Shown here in pieces: positions 1 through 5,285 of a stretch of 5,325 nucleotides of DNA (position 1 is its first letter; each line of letters opens with the position of its first letter). The stretch comes from CAYJLC01 sp044426355 (GTDB lineage: Bacteria > Bacillota > Clostridia > Oscillospirales > Butyricicoccaceae). The notes under the pieces were generated by a model. The model was not told where the DNA came from, did no database searches, and worked only from the letters and a program-made list of their open reading frames with translations. The stretch lies in the NCBI GenBank assembly GCA_044426355.1, contig JAWXUO010000076.1:1-5325 (forward strand), read 5' to 3'. The position numbers were made by a program, and so were the translations under genes.

Positions 1-1
1 T

Positions 2-70
2 GAAAATATTGAATACAAGCTTGCTTCGGCAGATTATTTAAATTTTATTCCAATTTTATTAAAAAAATAA
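2..70 (+). CDS. Possible C-terminal end of an unidentified upstream protein (partial)
   Basis: Reading from base 2, 22 codons stay open until TAA at 68-70, giving a tail that ends LNFIPILLKK. The codons (GAA, AAT, ATT, TTA, AAA) match the style of the genes downstream, and the stop lies 10 bases before the tig -35 box, a natural gene boundary. The fragment is too short to assign to a family. A shorter open frame starting at base 3 and ending at 41 competes with it, but it uses CGG, a codon unlikely in such an AT-rich genome. No terminator hairpin follows, so this gene may read through into tig. The call rests only on openness and codon style. Confidence 0.4.
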   Translation, partial: ENIEYKLASADYLNFIPILLKK

Positions 71-79
71 AAAAAAGTG

Positions 80-108
80 TAGAAATTTAATTTTAAATAT
101 GATACAAT
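80..108 (+). promoter_or_regulatory. Sigma-A promoter of the tig-clpP-clpX block
   Basis: The -10 box TACAAT (103-108) is preceded by TGA, an extended -10 motif. TAGAAA (80-85) lies 17 bases upstream as a -35 with four of six consensus bases. A nearly pure A tract at 60-76 sits where an UP element would. Transcription should start near 115, giving a leader of about 20 bases. No CIRCE element or CtsR-type repeat is visible, so heat-shock control of the classical kind is not supported. Confidence 0.65.
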
Positions 109-136
109 AAATTGATAAATCTTAGGAGGATTAATA

Positions 137-1444
137 ATGGAACTAATAAAACAAGAAAAAACAGCTAATAGTACAGTAACTTTAACTGTTAAAGTATCTA
201 AAGAAAAATTCGAAGAAGCTAACAAAAAAGCTTTTGCTCAAAATTCAAAAAAATTAAACATTGATGGATTTCGCAAAGGTAAAGCTCCTCGCCATGTAAT
301 CGAAAAAATGTATGGTAAAGAAATTTTTTATGATGAAGCAATAAATTTATGTTTTCCTGACGCATACGACGTTGCAGTAACAACTGCAAATATCGATCCT
401 ATCGCTCGTCCTGAAGTTGATATGACTGAAATCACTGAAGATGGTTTTAATTTTATTATAATAGCTCCTGTATACCCAGAAATGTCTTTAAAAGCATATA
501 AAGGTATCGAAGCTGAAAAAGGCAAAGTTTCTAAAGCTACAAAAGCAGAAGTAGAAGCTGAGCTTTCTGCAATGGCTAAAAAACTTTCTAGAATAGAAAC
601 TGTAGAGCGTAAATCTAAAAAAGGTGACATTGTAAACTTCGATTTCGAAGGTTTTATAGATGGCGTTGCTTTTGCTGGTGGTAAAGCAGAAGGACACGAT
701 TTAGAACTTGGTTCTGGTCAATTTATCCCTGGTTTCGAAGAACAATTAATCGGCGTTAAAGCTGAAGATACACTTGATGTAAACGTAACTTTCCCAGAAG
801 GCTACCAATCTCAAGAACTTTCTGGAAAACCAGCAGTTTTTAAATGTCAAATAAACCTTGTAAAACAAACAATTCTTCCAGATATGGACGATGAATTTGC
901 TAAAGACGTTTCAGAATTTGATACTTTAGAAGAATTAAAAACTGATATTTCTCAAAAAATCTCTGAAAAAAATAAATCAGATGTAGAAAATCAATTTGAA
1001 GATAATGTTATCAAAGCATTAGTTGAAAATTTAGAAGGCGAATACCCAGAAGCTTTAAAAGTTCAACAAATAGATAAATTAGTACAAGATTTTGCTTACA
1101 GAATTCAAATGCAAGGCGTTACTATCGAAGATTACCTAAAAATGAACGGTATGGACATCGAAGTTTTCCGTAAATTATTTGATAATCAAGCTGAACAACA
1201 AGTTAAATCACAACTTGCTTTAAATGTTGTTGTGCGTGAAGAAAAATTAGATATTACTGAAGAAGAATTAGAAGAAGAAATTGCAAAACTTGCAAAAGAT
1301 TATAATATGGAAGTAGAACAAGTTAAAAACGTTGTTCCTATGGATACTTTAAAATCTGATATTTTAATGACAAGAGCAGCAAAATTAGTTATTGATAGTG
1401 CTGTAACATTAAAAAAAGCAAAAACAGCTAAAACAGATGAATAA
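137..1444 (+). CDS. tig: Trigger factor, ribosome-associated chaperone and peptidyl-prolyl isomerase
   Basis: Trigger factor docks at the ribosome exit tunnel, shields nascent chains and can catalyse proline isomerisation in the cytoplasm. The 435 residues match the usual family length (about 425-450) and show all three domains. The N-terminal ribosome-binding domain (about 1-120) carries the signature GFRKGKAP at 44-51, followed by EKMYG. The FKBP-type isomerase domain (about 160-245) includes GDIVNFDFEGFIDG and GSGQFIPGFEEQ. The helical C-terminal chaperone domain spans about 250-425 and ends in a lysine-rich tail. The start is fixed by AGGAGG at 124-129, seven bases before the ATG. The gene lies 60 bases ahead of clpP on the same strand, the order common in Firmicutes, where chaperone and protease share a locus. 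The isomerase loop residues look intact, but I did not compare them with an alignment. The identity is secure. Confidence 0.97.
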   Translation: MELIKQEKTANSTVTLTVKVSKEKFEEANKKAFAQNSKKLNIDGFRKGKAPRHVIEKMYGKEIFYDEAINLCFPDAYDVAVTTANIDPIARPEVDMTEITEDGFNFIIIAPVYPEMSLKAYKGIEAEKGKVSKATKAEVEAELSAMAKKLSRIETVERKSKKGDIVNFDFEGFIDGVAFAGGKAEGHDLELGSGQFIPGFEEQLIGVKAEDTLDVNVTFPEGYQSQELSGKPAVFKCQINLVKQTILPDMDDEFAKDVSEFDTLEELKTDISQKISEKNKSDVENQFEDNVIKALVENLEGEYPEALKVQQIDKLVQDFAYRIQMQGVTIEDYLKMNGMDIEVFRKLFDNQAEQQVKSQLALNVVVREEKLDITEEELEEEIAKLAKDYNMEVEQVKNVVPMDTLKSDILMTRAAKLVIDSAVTLKKAKTAKTDE

Positions 1445-1461
1445 TTTTCAGCTAAACACTA

Positions 1462-1467
1462 TATAAT
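1462..1467 (+). promoter_or_regulatory. Possible secondary promoter (-10 box) ahead of clpP
   Basis: A perfect TATAAT lies in the 60-base tig-clpP gap. The best -35 at an acceptable distance is TGAATA (1438-1443, 18-base spacer), with only three consensus bases, and there is no TG extension. Such a promoter would start near 1474, inside the palindrome that follows. In this AT-rich DNA a chance TATAAT is likely, so this is tentative. It would let clpP and clpX be expressed apart from tig. Confidence 0.35.
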
Positions 1468-1470
1468 TTA

Positions 1471-1488
1471 CATATCTGTTTAGATATG
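1471..1488. repeat. Perfect 7-bp palindrome with GTTT loop just upstream of the clpP ribosome binding site
   Basis: CATATCT (1471-1477) and AGATATG (1482-1488) are exact reverse complements around GTTT. The right arm ends two bases before the clpP Shine-Dalgarno AAGGAG (1491-1496). No T run follows, so it is not an intrinsic terminator. It could be a protein operator lying at the start point of a promoter at 1462-1467, or a small mRNA hairpin that stabilises the 5' end or affects initiation. It does not match the CtsR or HrcA operator consensus as I know them. Confidence 0.5.
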
Positions 1489-1504
1489 GAAAGGAGAATA
1501 TACT

Positions 1505-2086
1505 ATGAGTTTAGTACCTATGGTCGTCGAGCAAACAAGCCGTGGAGAGCGTTCGTATGACATTTTTTCAAGACTTTTAAACGATAGAATTATATTTTTA
1601 TCAGAAGAGGTTAATGATACTACGGCAAGTTTAGTAGTTGCACAAATGCTATACTTAGAGGCTCAAGACCCTGATAAAGACATTAGTTTTTACATTAATA
1701 GTCCAGGAGGCTCTATAACAGCAGGCATGGCAATTTACGATACAATGAACTATATAAAACCTGACGTTTCTACTATTTGCATAGGAATGGCAGCATCAAT
1801 GGGGGCATTTTTGCTTTCTTCTGGTGCAAAAGGCAAAAGATTTGCACTTCCTAATAGCGAAATTATGATTCACCAACCACTTGGTGGAACAAAAGGTCAA
1901 GCTACGGATATTGCAATCCACGCAGAAAGAATTATCAAAATGCGTGCTAGTTTAAACAAAATTTTAAGTGAAAATTCAGGTCAACCAATCGAAGTAATCG
2001 AAAAAGATACAGAACGTGATAATTTTATGTTAGCTAGCGATGCTGCTGAATATGGACTAATCGACAAAGTTATTACAAAAGCTTAG
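1505..2086 (+). CDS. clpP: ATP-dependent Clp protease proteolytic subunit ClpP
   Basis: ClpP is a serine peptidase that forms a double-heptamer barrel in the cytoplasm and degrades chains fed in by ClpX or ClpC. The 193 residues are the standard length, and the catalytic triad falls where it does in B. subtilis ClpP: Ser98 in GMAASMGAF, His123 in MIHQPLGG and Asp172 in ERDNFM. The oxyanion-hole glycines of NSPGGS lie at 65-70. The start is set by AAGGAG (1491-1496), eight bases before the ATG; the N-terminal SLVPMVVEQ is the usual axial-loop sequence. The next gene, its partner clpX, starts 11 bases after the stop. No targeting or extra domain is present. An internal AGGAGG (1705-1710) is simply the PGG codons. 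Identity is certain. Confidence 0.98.
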   Translation: MSLVPMVVEQTSRGERSYDIFSRLLNDRIIFLSEEVNDTTASLVVAQMLYLEAQDPDKDISFYINSPGGSITAGMAIYDTMNYIKPDVSTICIGMAASMGAFLLSSGAKGKRFALPNSEIMIHQPLGGTKGQATDIAIHAERIIKMRASLNKILSENSGQPIEVIEKDTERDNFMLASDAAEYGLIDKVITKA

Positions 2087-2089
2087 GAG
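2085..2089 (+). promoter_or_regulatory. clpX ribosome binding site overlapping the clpP stop codon
   Basis: AGGAG begins on the second base of the clpP stop TAG (2084-2086) and sits eight bases before the clpX ATG. A ribosome terminating on clpP is thus placed on the clpX Shine-Dalgarno, the arrangement expected for translational coupling of the two Clp subunits. Confidence 0.8.
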
Positions 2090-2097
2090 TAACAATT

Positions 2098-3333
2098 ATG
2101 TCAAAAAACGGCGATTCTATAAATTGTTCCTTTTGTGGTAAACCAGAAAGCTTTGCCACAAAAATAATTTCTGGCAGTAATGGTGTGCATATTTGCGACG
2201 AATGCATCTCAGCGTGTGTGGATATTCTTGCCGATGTTAATATCCAAGAACCAAAAGAAGTTGTAAAATCAGAAGATTTTACAATGCCAACTCCACGTGA
2301 GATGAAAGAAATTCTCGACCAATATGTAATTGGACAAGAAAGGGCTAAGAAAATTCTTTGCGTTTCTGTTTACAATCATTACAAAAGACTATTTAAAGAA
2401 ATAGACGAAGACGATGAAGTTGAGCTTCAAAAAAGTAATGTTTTAATGCTAGGTCCGTCTGGTTCTGGTAAAACTTTACTCGCTCAAACTCTTGCAAAAA
2501 TTCTAGAAGTTCCTTTTGCTATAGTTGACGCTACAACTGTAACAGAGGCAGGTTATGTTGGTGACGACGTAGAAAATATACTTTTACGTTTAGTACAAGC
2601 TGCTGATTTTGATGTAAATCTTGCAGAGCGTGGTATTATTTACGTTGACGAAATAGACAAAATTTCTAGAAAAAGCGAGAATACTTCTATAACTCGTGAC
2701 GTTTCTGGTGAAGGTGTTCAACAATCTTTACTAAAAATTCTTGAGGGAACTGTTGCTAATGTACCTCCAGGTGGTGGTAGAAAACACCCTCATCAAGAAT
2801 TTATCGAAATAGATACATCTAATATTTTATTTATTTGTGGTGGTGCGTTCGAAGGTATCGAAAAAATGATCGACAAACGTATCGGCAAAAATGGTATAGG
2901 TTTTGGTGCTGAAATAATTTCTCAAGAAGAAAAAAAATCTCAAGATTTATTAGCTAAGGTCGAACCTCAAGATTTATTAAAATTTGGTTTGATTCCTGAG
3001 TTAATAGGGCGTTTACCATCTTTAGTAACGCTTCAAGATTTAGACCGTGATGCTTTAATCAAAATTTTGCTTGAACCTAAAAATGCAATTATAAAACAAT
3101 ACAAAAAACTTTTGGCTATGGACGATGTAAAACTTGATTTTACAGATGATGCTATAGAAGCTGTTGCTGACCGTGCTATCGAAAGAACGACTGGTGCAAG
3201 AGGTTTGCGTGCTGTTTTAGAAGATGTGATGAGCGATATTATGTTTGACACGCCTTCAAATAATGAAATTACAGAAATTACTATTACAAAAGAAATGATA
3301 GAAAATAAAAATGACTACCAACTTAATGAATAA
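2098..3333 (+). CDS. clpX: ATP-dependent Clp protease ATP-binding subunit ClpX (AAA+ unfoldase)
   Basis: ClpX is a hexameric AAA+ unfoldase that recognises tagged or damaged proteins and threads them into ClpP. The length of 411 residues is typical. The N-terminal zinc domain has Cys10, Cys13, Cys33 and Cys36. The AAA+ core shows Walker A GPSGSGKT (119-126), pore loop GYVG (152-155), Walker B with Asp184-Glu185, the RKH pore loop (228-230), the ClpP-docking IGF tripeptide (267-269), an arginine finger at Arg305 and sensor 2 GARGLR with Arg368. The IGF loop confirms that it works with the ClpP encoded just upstream. Walker A carries Ser at the position where ClpX usually has Thr (GPTGSGKT), a conservative change expected to be functional. 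The start is fixed by AGGAG overlapping the clpP stop. The last six codons and the stop also form the 5' part of a terminator hairpin. Confidence 0.98.
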   Translation: MSKNGDSINCSFCGKPESFATKIISGSNGVHICDECISACVDILADVNIQEPKEVVKSEDFTMPTPREMKEILDQYVIGQERAKKILCVSVYNHYKRLFKEIDEDDEVELQKSNVLMLGPSGSGKTLLAQTLAKILEVPFAIVDATTVTEAGYVGDDVENILLRLVQAADFDVNLAERGIIYVDEIDKISRKSENTSITRDVSGEGVQQSLLKILEGTVANVPPGGGRKHPHQEFIEIDTSNILFICGGAFEGIEKMIDKRIGKNGIGFGAEIISQEEKKSQDLLAKVEPQDLLKFGLIPELIGRLPSLVTLQDLDRDALIKILLEPKNAIIKQYKKLLAMDDVKLDFTDDAIEAVADRAIERTTGARGLRAVLEDVMSDIMFDTPSNNEITEITITKEMIENKNDYQLNE

Positions 3334-3346
3334 GTTGGTAGTTTTT
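3314..3346 (+). terminator. Rho-independent terminator built into the 3' end of clpX
   Basis: Bases 3314-3325 (ACTACCAACTTA) pair perfectly over 12 bp with 3331-3342 around an ATGAA loop, and the last T of the stem begins a run of five T (3342-3346). The left arm and loop are the final clpX codons, and the right arm starts with the clpX stop TAA (3331-3333). Only four of the 12 pairs are G-C and the T run is short, so moderate efficiency with some read-through is likely. Confidence 0.8.
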
Positions 3347-3354
3347 ATACATAA

Positions 3355-3361
3355 AAGGGGG
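3355..3361 (+). promoter_or_regulatory. Unusual G-rich ribosome binding site of the YjiH-type gene
   Basis: AAGGGGG replaces the AGGAG seen before the other genes. It can still pair with the 16S tail over seven positions if one G-U wobble is allowed, and it lies five bases before the ATG at 3367, which supports that start. Confidence 0.6.
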
Positions 3362-3366
3362 TTAAT

Positions 3367-4686
3367 ATGAATAAATCCATCTTAAAATTTGCTATTCCTT
3401 CAATTTTAGGGGTACTTTTGTTTATATGTCCGTTAAAAATTGACGAGCAATACACGGTAATTATTGCTGTTATCGCAAATGCTATGCTTAATTTAATTAA
3501 CGATGTTTCAATGTTTATAATTTATTTAATAGTTTCCATAAGTTTTTGTTTTACAATAGGCAGAAAATATTTAAAAATTGATTATAAACTTGATAAATTA
3601 AACGAAATTTTTAATCCTACTGGTTTTTGGTTTGCAATTCGTTTAGTCGCTTTTATTATTGCGAACATGTTATTTTGGAACATAGGACCAGCATTTATAA
3701 TAAGCGATGACACCGGAGGCCTTGTCGCACATGGATTACTGCCAATTTTAATCTGCGTTTTCTTTCTTGCATCTATGCTTTTACCACTTTTGTTAAATTA
3801 CGGATTACTAGATTTCTTCGGCGTTTTGCTTATAAAATTCATGCGTCCTTTGTTTAATTTGCCAGGTAGAAGTGCTTTAGACTGTGTTGCAAGCTGGCTT
3901 GGCGACGGTTCAATAGGCGTGTTACTTACAAGTAAGCAGTACGAAAAAGGTTATTATTCTAAGCGTGAAGCAACTGTTATAGCAACAACTTTTTCAGCTG
4001 TTAGTATCACATTTAGTCTTGTTGTAATCAGCGAAGTAGGGCTTGAACATATGTTTTTACCTTTTTATTTTACCGTTGCAGTAGCTGGAATTGTTGCAGC
4101 AATAATAGTGCCGAGAATACCTCCACTGTGTAAAATTTCAGATACCTATAGCACCGACAAAGTATTTGTCGAAGATATTCCTGAAGAATATTCTGCTTTT
4201 AAATACGGTTTGAAACTAGGAATTGAAAAAGCTGAAACAGCACCATCTGCAAAACAGTTCTTATATGACGGAGCTGTGAACGTTTTAGACATGTGGATAG
4301 GGGTTATTCCAATAATTTTAGGCCTCGGCACTGTAACTTTAATAATCGCAGAATATACACCAATTTTACAATATTTAGGCATGCCTTTTATCCCACTTTA
4401 CATGCTTTTGGGTGTTCCAGAAGCAGAAATTGCATCTCAAACTATCATAATTGGATTTGCAGATATGTTTTTACCATCAATCATCGCAACTTCTATAGAG
4501 TCTGAAATGACAAGATTTATAGTTGCTTGCACAAGTGTTACGCAATTAATTTATATGTCAGAAATTGGAAGTATCATCATGGGAAGTAAAATTCCTGTAT
4601 CATTAAAATCGCTATTCATAATTTTTCTTGAACGAACTATTGTAACTTTACCAGTCATCGCACTTTTGGCAAAATTATTTTTTTAA
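3367..4686 (+). CDS. YjiH-type integral membrane protein with Gate (nucleoside recognition) domain
   Basis: The 439 residues are strongly hydrophobic, with roughly eight to ten membrane segments: about 5-22, 30-65 (probably two), 87-112, 122-146, 203-222, 229-249, 306-330, 357-375 and 412-437. A soluble, charged stretch at about 251-300 separates two halves. The central region 165-220, with PGRSALDCVASWLGDGS, GVLLTSKQYEKGYYSKREA and a following hydrophobic helix, is characteristic of the Gate or nucleoside-recognition domain (PF07670 type) as found in YjiH proteins. Family members are thought to move or sense small solutes, but no substrate is established, so none is assigned. The gene begins 33 bases after clpX, beyond its terminator, and I find no convincing promoter in between. 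Expression may rely on read-through or on an unrecognised promoter inside clpX. It occupies the place where many Clostridia carry lon after clpX. The family call is confident; the function is unknown. Confidence 0.8.
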   Translation: MNKSILKFAIPSILGVLLFICPLKIDEQYTVIIAVIANAMLNLINDVSMFIIYLIVSISFCFTIGRKYLKIDYKLDKLNEIFNPTGFWFAIRLVAFIIANMLFWNIGPAFIISDDTGGLVAHGLLPILICVFFLASMLLPLLLNYGLLDFFGVLLIKFMRPLFNLPGRSALDCVASWLGDGSIGVLLTSKQYEKGYYSKREATVIATTFSAVSITFSLVVISEVGLEHMFLPFYFTVAVAGIVAAIIVPRIPPLCKISDTYSTDKVFVEDIPEEYSAFKYGLKLGIEKAETAPSAKQFLYDGAVNVLDMWIGVIPIILGLGTVTLIIAEYTPILQYLGMPFIPLYMLLGVPEAEIASQTIIIGFADMFLPSIIATSIESEMTRFIVACTSVTQLIYMSEIGSIIMGSKIPVSLKSLFIIFLERTIVTLPVIALLAKLFF

Positions 4687-4688
4687 CA

Positions 4689-4717
4689 TTGACTTTTTCT
4701 TCTTTAAATGCTATTAT
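4689..4717 (+). promoter_or_regulatory. Strong sigma-A promoter of the TSCPD gene
   Basis: TTGACT (4689-4694) and TATTAT (4712-4717) each match consensus at five of six positions with an ideal 17-base spacer, and TGC just before the -10 adds an extended -10 motif. The start should fall near 4724, giving a leader of about 20 bases with AGGAG at 4735-4739. This is the best-scoring promoter by eye in the window, and it implies that this small gene is transcribed independently of the gene upstream. Confidence 0.8.
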
Positions 4718-4745
4718 AAAATAAAATGATTTATAGGAGAAAAAT

Positions 4746-5003
4746 ATGAATTTTAAAGTAACACCAGAAAACGTTTGTCCAAGCTTAATTTCTTTTGACC
4801 TTGATGGCGAAATTGTTTCAAATGTTGAATTTACACGAGGTTGTAACGGAAATTTAAAAGCAATAGCTAAATTAATCGACGGAATGACTGTATCAGAAAT
4901 TGAAAGACTTTTAAAAGGCAACACATGTGGCAACCGAGGAACTTCATGTGCTGACCAACTAGCTATCGCTATTCGTGAAAAATACGAAGAACAAAATGCA
5001 TAA
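4746..5003 (+). CDS. Small TSCPD-domain protein, TIGR03905 type, function unknown
   Basis: The 85-residue protein has the full pattern of the short TSCPD family common in Clostridia: a beta-rich N-terminus with Cys11 in ENVCPSLISFDLDG, then NVEFTRGCNGNLKAIAKLI (27-45, Cys33), then KGNTCGNRGTSCADQLA (58-73, Cys61 and Cys68). The four conserved-looking cysteines could bind a metal or an iron-sulfur cluster; this is inference. The name-giving motif TSCPD reads TSCAD here, an Ala for Pro change. The related domain also occurs at the C-terminus of some vitamin B12-dependent ribonucleotide reductases, but no biochemical role is known for the stand-alone form. The start is supported by AGGAG six bases upstream. 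The gene stands alone, with its own promoter before it and a terminator six bases after the stop. No signal peptide or membrane segment is present, so it is probably cytoplasmic. Confidence 0.85.
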   Translation: MNFKVTPENVCPSLISFDLDGEIVSNVEFTRGCNGNLKAIAKLIDGMTVSEIERLLKGNTCGNRGTSCADQLAIAIREKYEEQNA

Positions 5004-5008
5004 ACTTT

Positions 5009-5039
5009 AACTGCAAGAATTATCTCTTGCAGTTTTTTT
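5009..5039 (+). terminator. Rho-independent terminator after the TSCPD gene
   Basis: AACTGCAAGA (5009-5018) and TCTTGCAGTT (5025-5034) form a perfect 10-bp stem with loop ATTATC, followed by a run of seven T (5033-5039, the first two within the stem). It starts six bases after the stop codon, and is the cleanest terminator in the window. Confidence 0.92.
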
Positions 5040-5088
5040 ATTTATAAATTATACAGAAAGTAATGTTTTACACTCATTTCGTGCAGTT

Positions 5089-5155
5089 GTGTATTTCCTA
5101 GAACTACACTTATGTCCACGCCACAAAGACTTTAGCGTGCGTGTCACACAGACAC
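5089..5155. repeat. Three small consecutive inverted repeats in a GC-enriched noncoding island
   Basis: Three small stems follow each other. The first is GTGTA (5089-5093) with TACAC (5105-5109), and inside it TTC/GAA around CTA. The second is CACGC (5117-5121) with GCGTG (5135-5139). The third is GTGTC (5141-5145) with GACAC (5151-5155) around ACACA. By count, 36 of 80 bases are G or C over 5081-5160, against 43 of 165 from 5161 to the window end. GC-rich, self-complementary islands in AT-rich genomes can be structured RNA, but five-base stems are short enough to arise by chance. No tRNA or riboswitch I know fits. The rest of 5040-5210 holds only the possible promoter at 5161-5189. Confidence 0.35.
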
Positions 5156-5160
5156 TCAAA

Positions 5161-5189
5161 CTGAATATTCTAATGGTTAATTGTATAAT
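5161..5189 (+). promoter_or_regulatory. Possible upstream promoter for the ORF at the window end
   Basis: A perfect TATAAT (5184-5189) lies 17 bases after CTGAAT (5161-5166), a weak -35 with three consensus bases. A start near 5196 would produce a leader containing the entire 75-base hairpin at 5211-5285. Confidence 0.4.
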
Positions 5190-5210
5190 CAAATTGAACA
5201 CATAAAAAAA

Positions 5211-5285
5211 GTCCACAATAAAAGGATTTTCTGTTAAAATAAAGTAATGACACCAAAGTAACAGGAGAATCAAAATATTATGGAC
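5211..5285. repeat. 75-base near-palindrome that could sequester a translation start
   Basis: Arms 5211-5236 and 5259-5285 are reverse complements apart from one mismatch, one wobble, one bulged base and a symmetric 4 by 4 internal loop, around a 22-base loop. On the plus-strand RNA the outer helix pairs 5211-5220 with 5276-5285 (C5216 against A5280 unpaired), and the inner helix pairs 5225-5236 with 5259-5271. The right arm contains AGGAG (5263-5267) and the ATG (5280-5282). The loop carries AAAGTAA (5241-5247), repeated at 5255-5261 over the loop and arm. A miniature mobile palindrome is an alternative reading, but I see no convincing target duplication. Confidence 0.6.
5212..5240 (+). promoter_or_regulatory. 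Possible promoter inside the palindrome for the last ORF
   Basis: TCCACA (5212-5217, four of six) and TAAAAT (5235-5240, five of six) are 17 bases apart, with TGT before the -10 as an extended motif. A start near 5247 would give a leader of about 33 bases that lacks the left arm, leaving the ribosome binding site free. Confidence 0.45.

Noticed and set aside
22..31. TGC-TTCG-GCA, a C(UUCG)G tetraloop hairpin near the window start
   Set aside because: Only three strong pairs form and no T run follows. The bases fit ordinary codons of the possible upstream ORF, so neither terminator nor RNA element is supported.
1705..1729. Internal AGGAGG in clpP followed by an in-frame ATG
   Set aside because: AGGAGG is the coding sequence of the invariant PGG motif, and the ATG is 16 bases away, too far. 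A product starting there would lack much of the N-terminal half of the ClpP fold.
3245..3274. Perfect TTGACA -35 box inside clpX, as a possible promoter for the YjiH-type gene
   Set aside because: The bases encode Phe-Asp-Thr of clpX, and no -10 box with more than three consensus bases lies 16-19 bases downstream. A transcript from it would still have to cross the clpX terminator.
4293..4505. Plus-strand 70-codon open frame inside the YjiH-type gene, and similar frames on the minus strand within tig, clpX and the membrane gene
   Set aside because: These are shadow frames of well-supported genes, with no ribosome binding sites and unnatural residue composition (for example Asn, Arg and Tyr runs opposite hydrophobic codons).
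5065..5085. TTTACACTC near 5067-5075 as half of a CIRCE (HrcA) operator
   Set aside because: The matching GAGTGCTAA half is absent, and the site lies after a terminator, far from any chaperone gene.
5114..5230. GTCCAC at 5114-5119 and again at 5211-5216, each followed by an A-rich then T-rich stretch, as a possible direct repeat
   Set aside because: Beyond the six bases only about 14 of 20 positions match with a gap, which is close to chance in this composition.
5049..5273. Minus-strand open frame of 74 codons covering the intergenic region
   Set aside because: It needs a TTG start, has no Shine-Dalgarno, runs across the palindrome and the GC-rich island, and its second half is a Cys/Arg-rich sequence unlike a natural protein.
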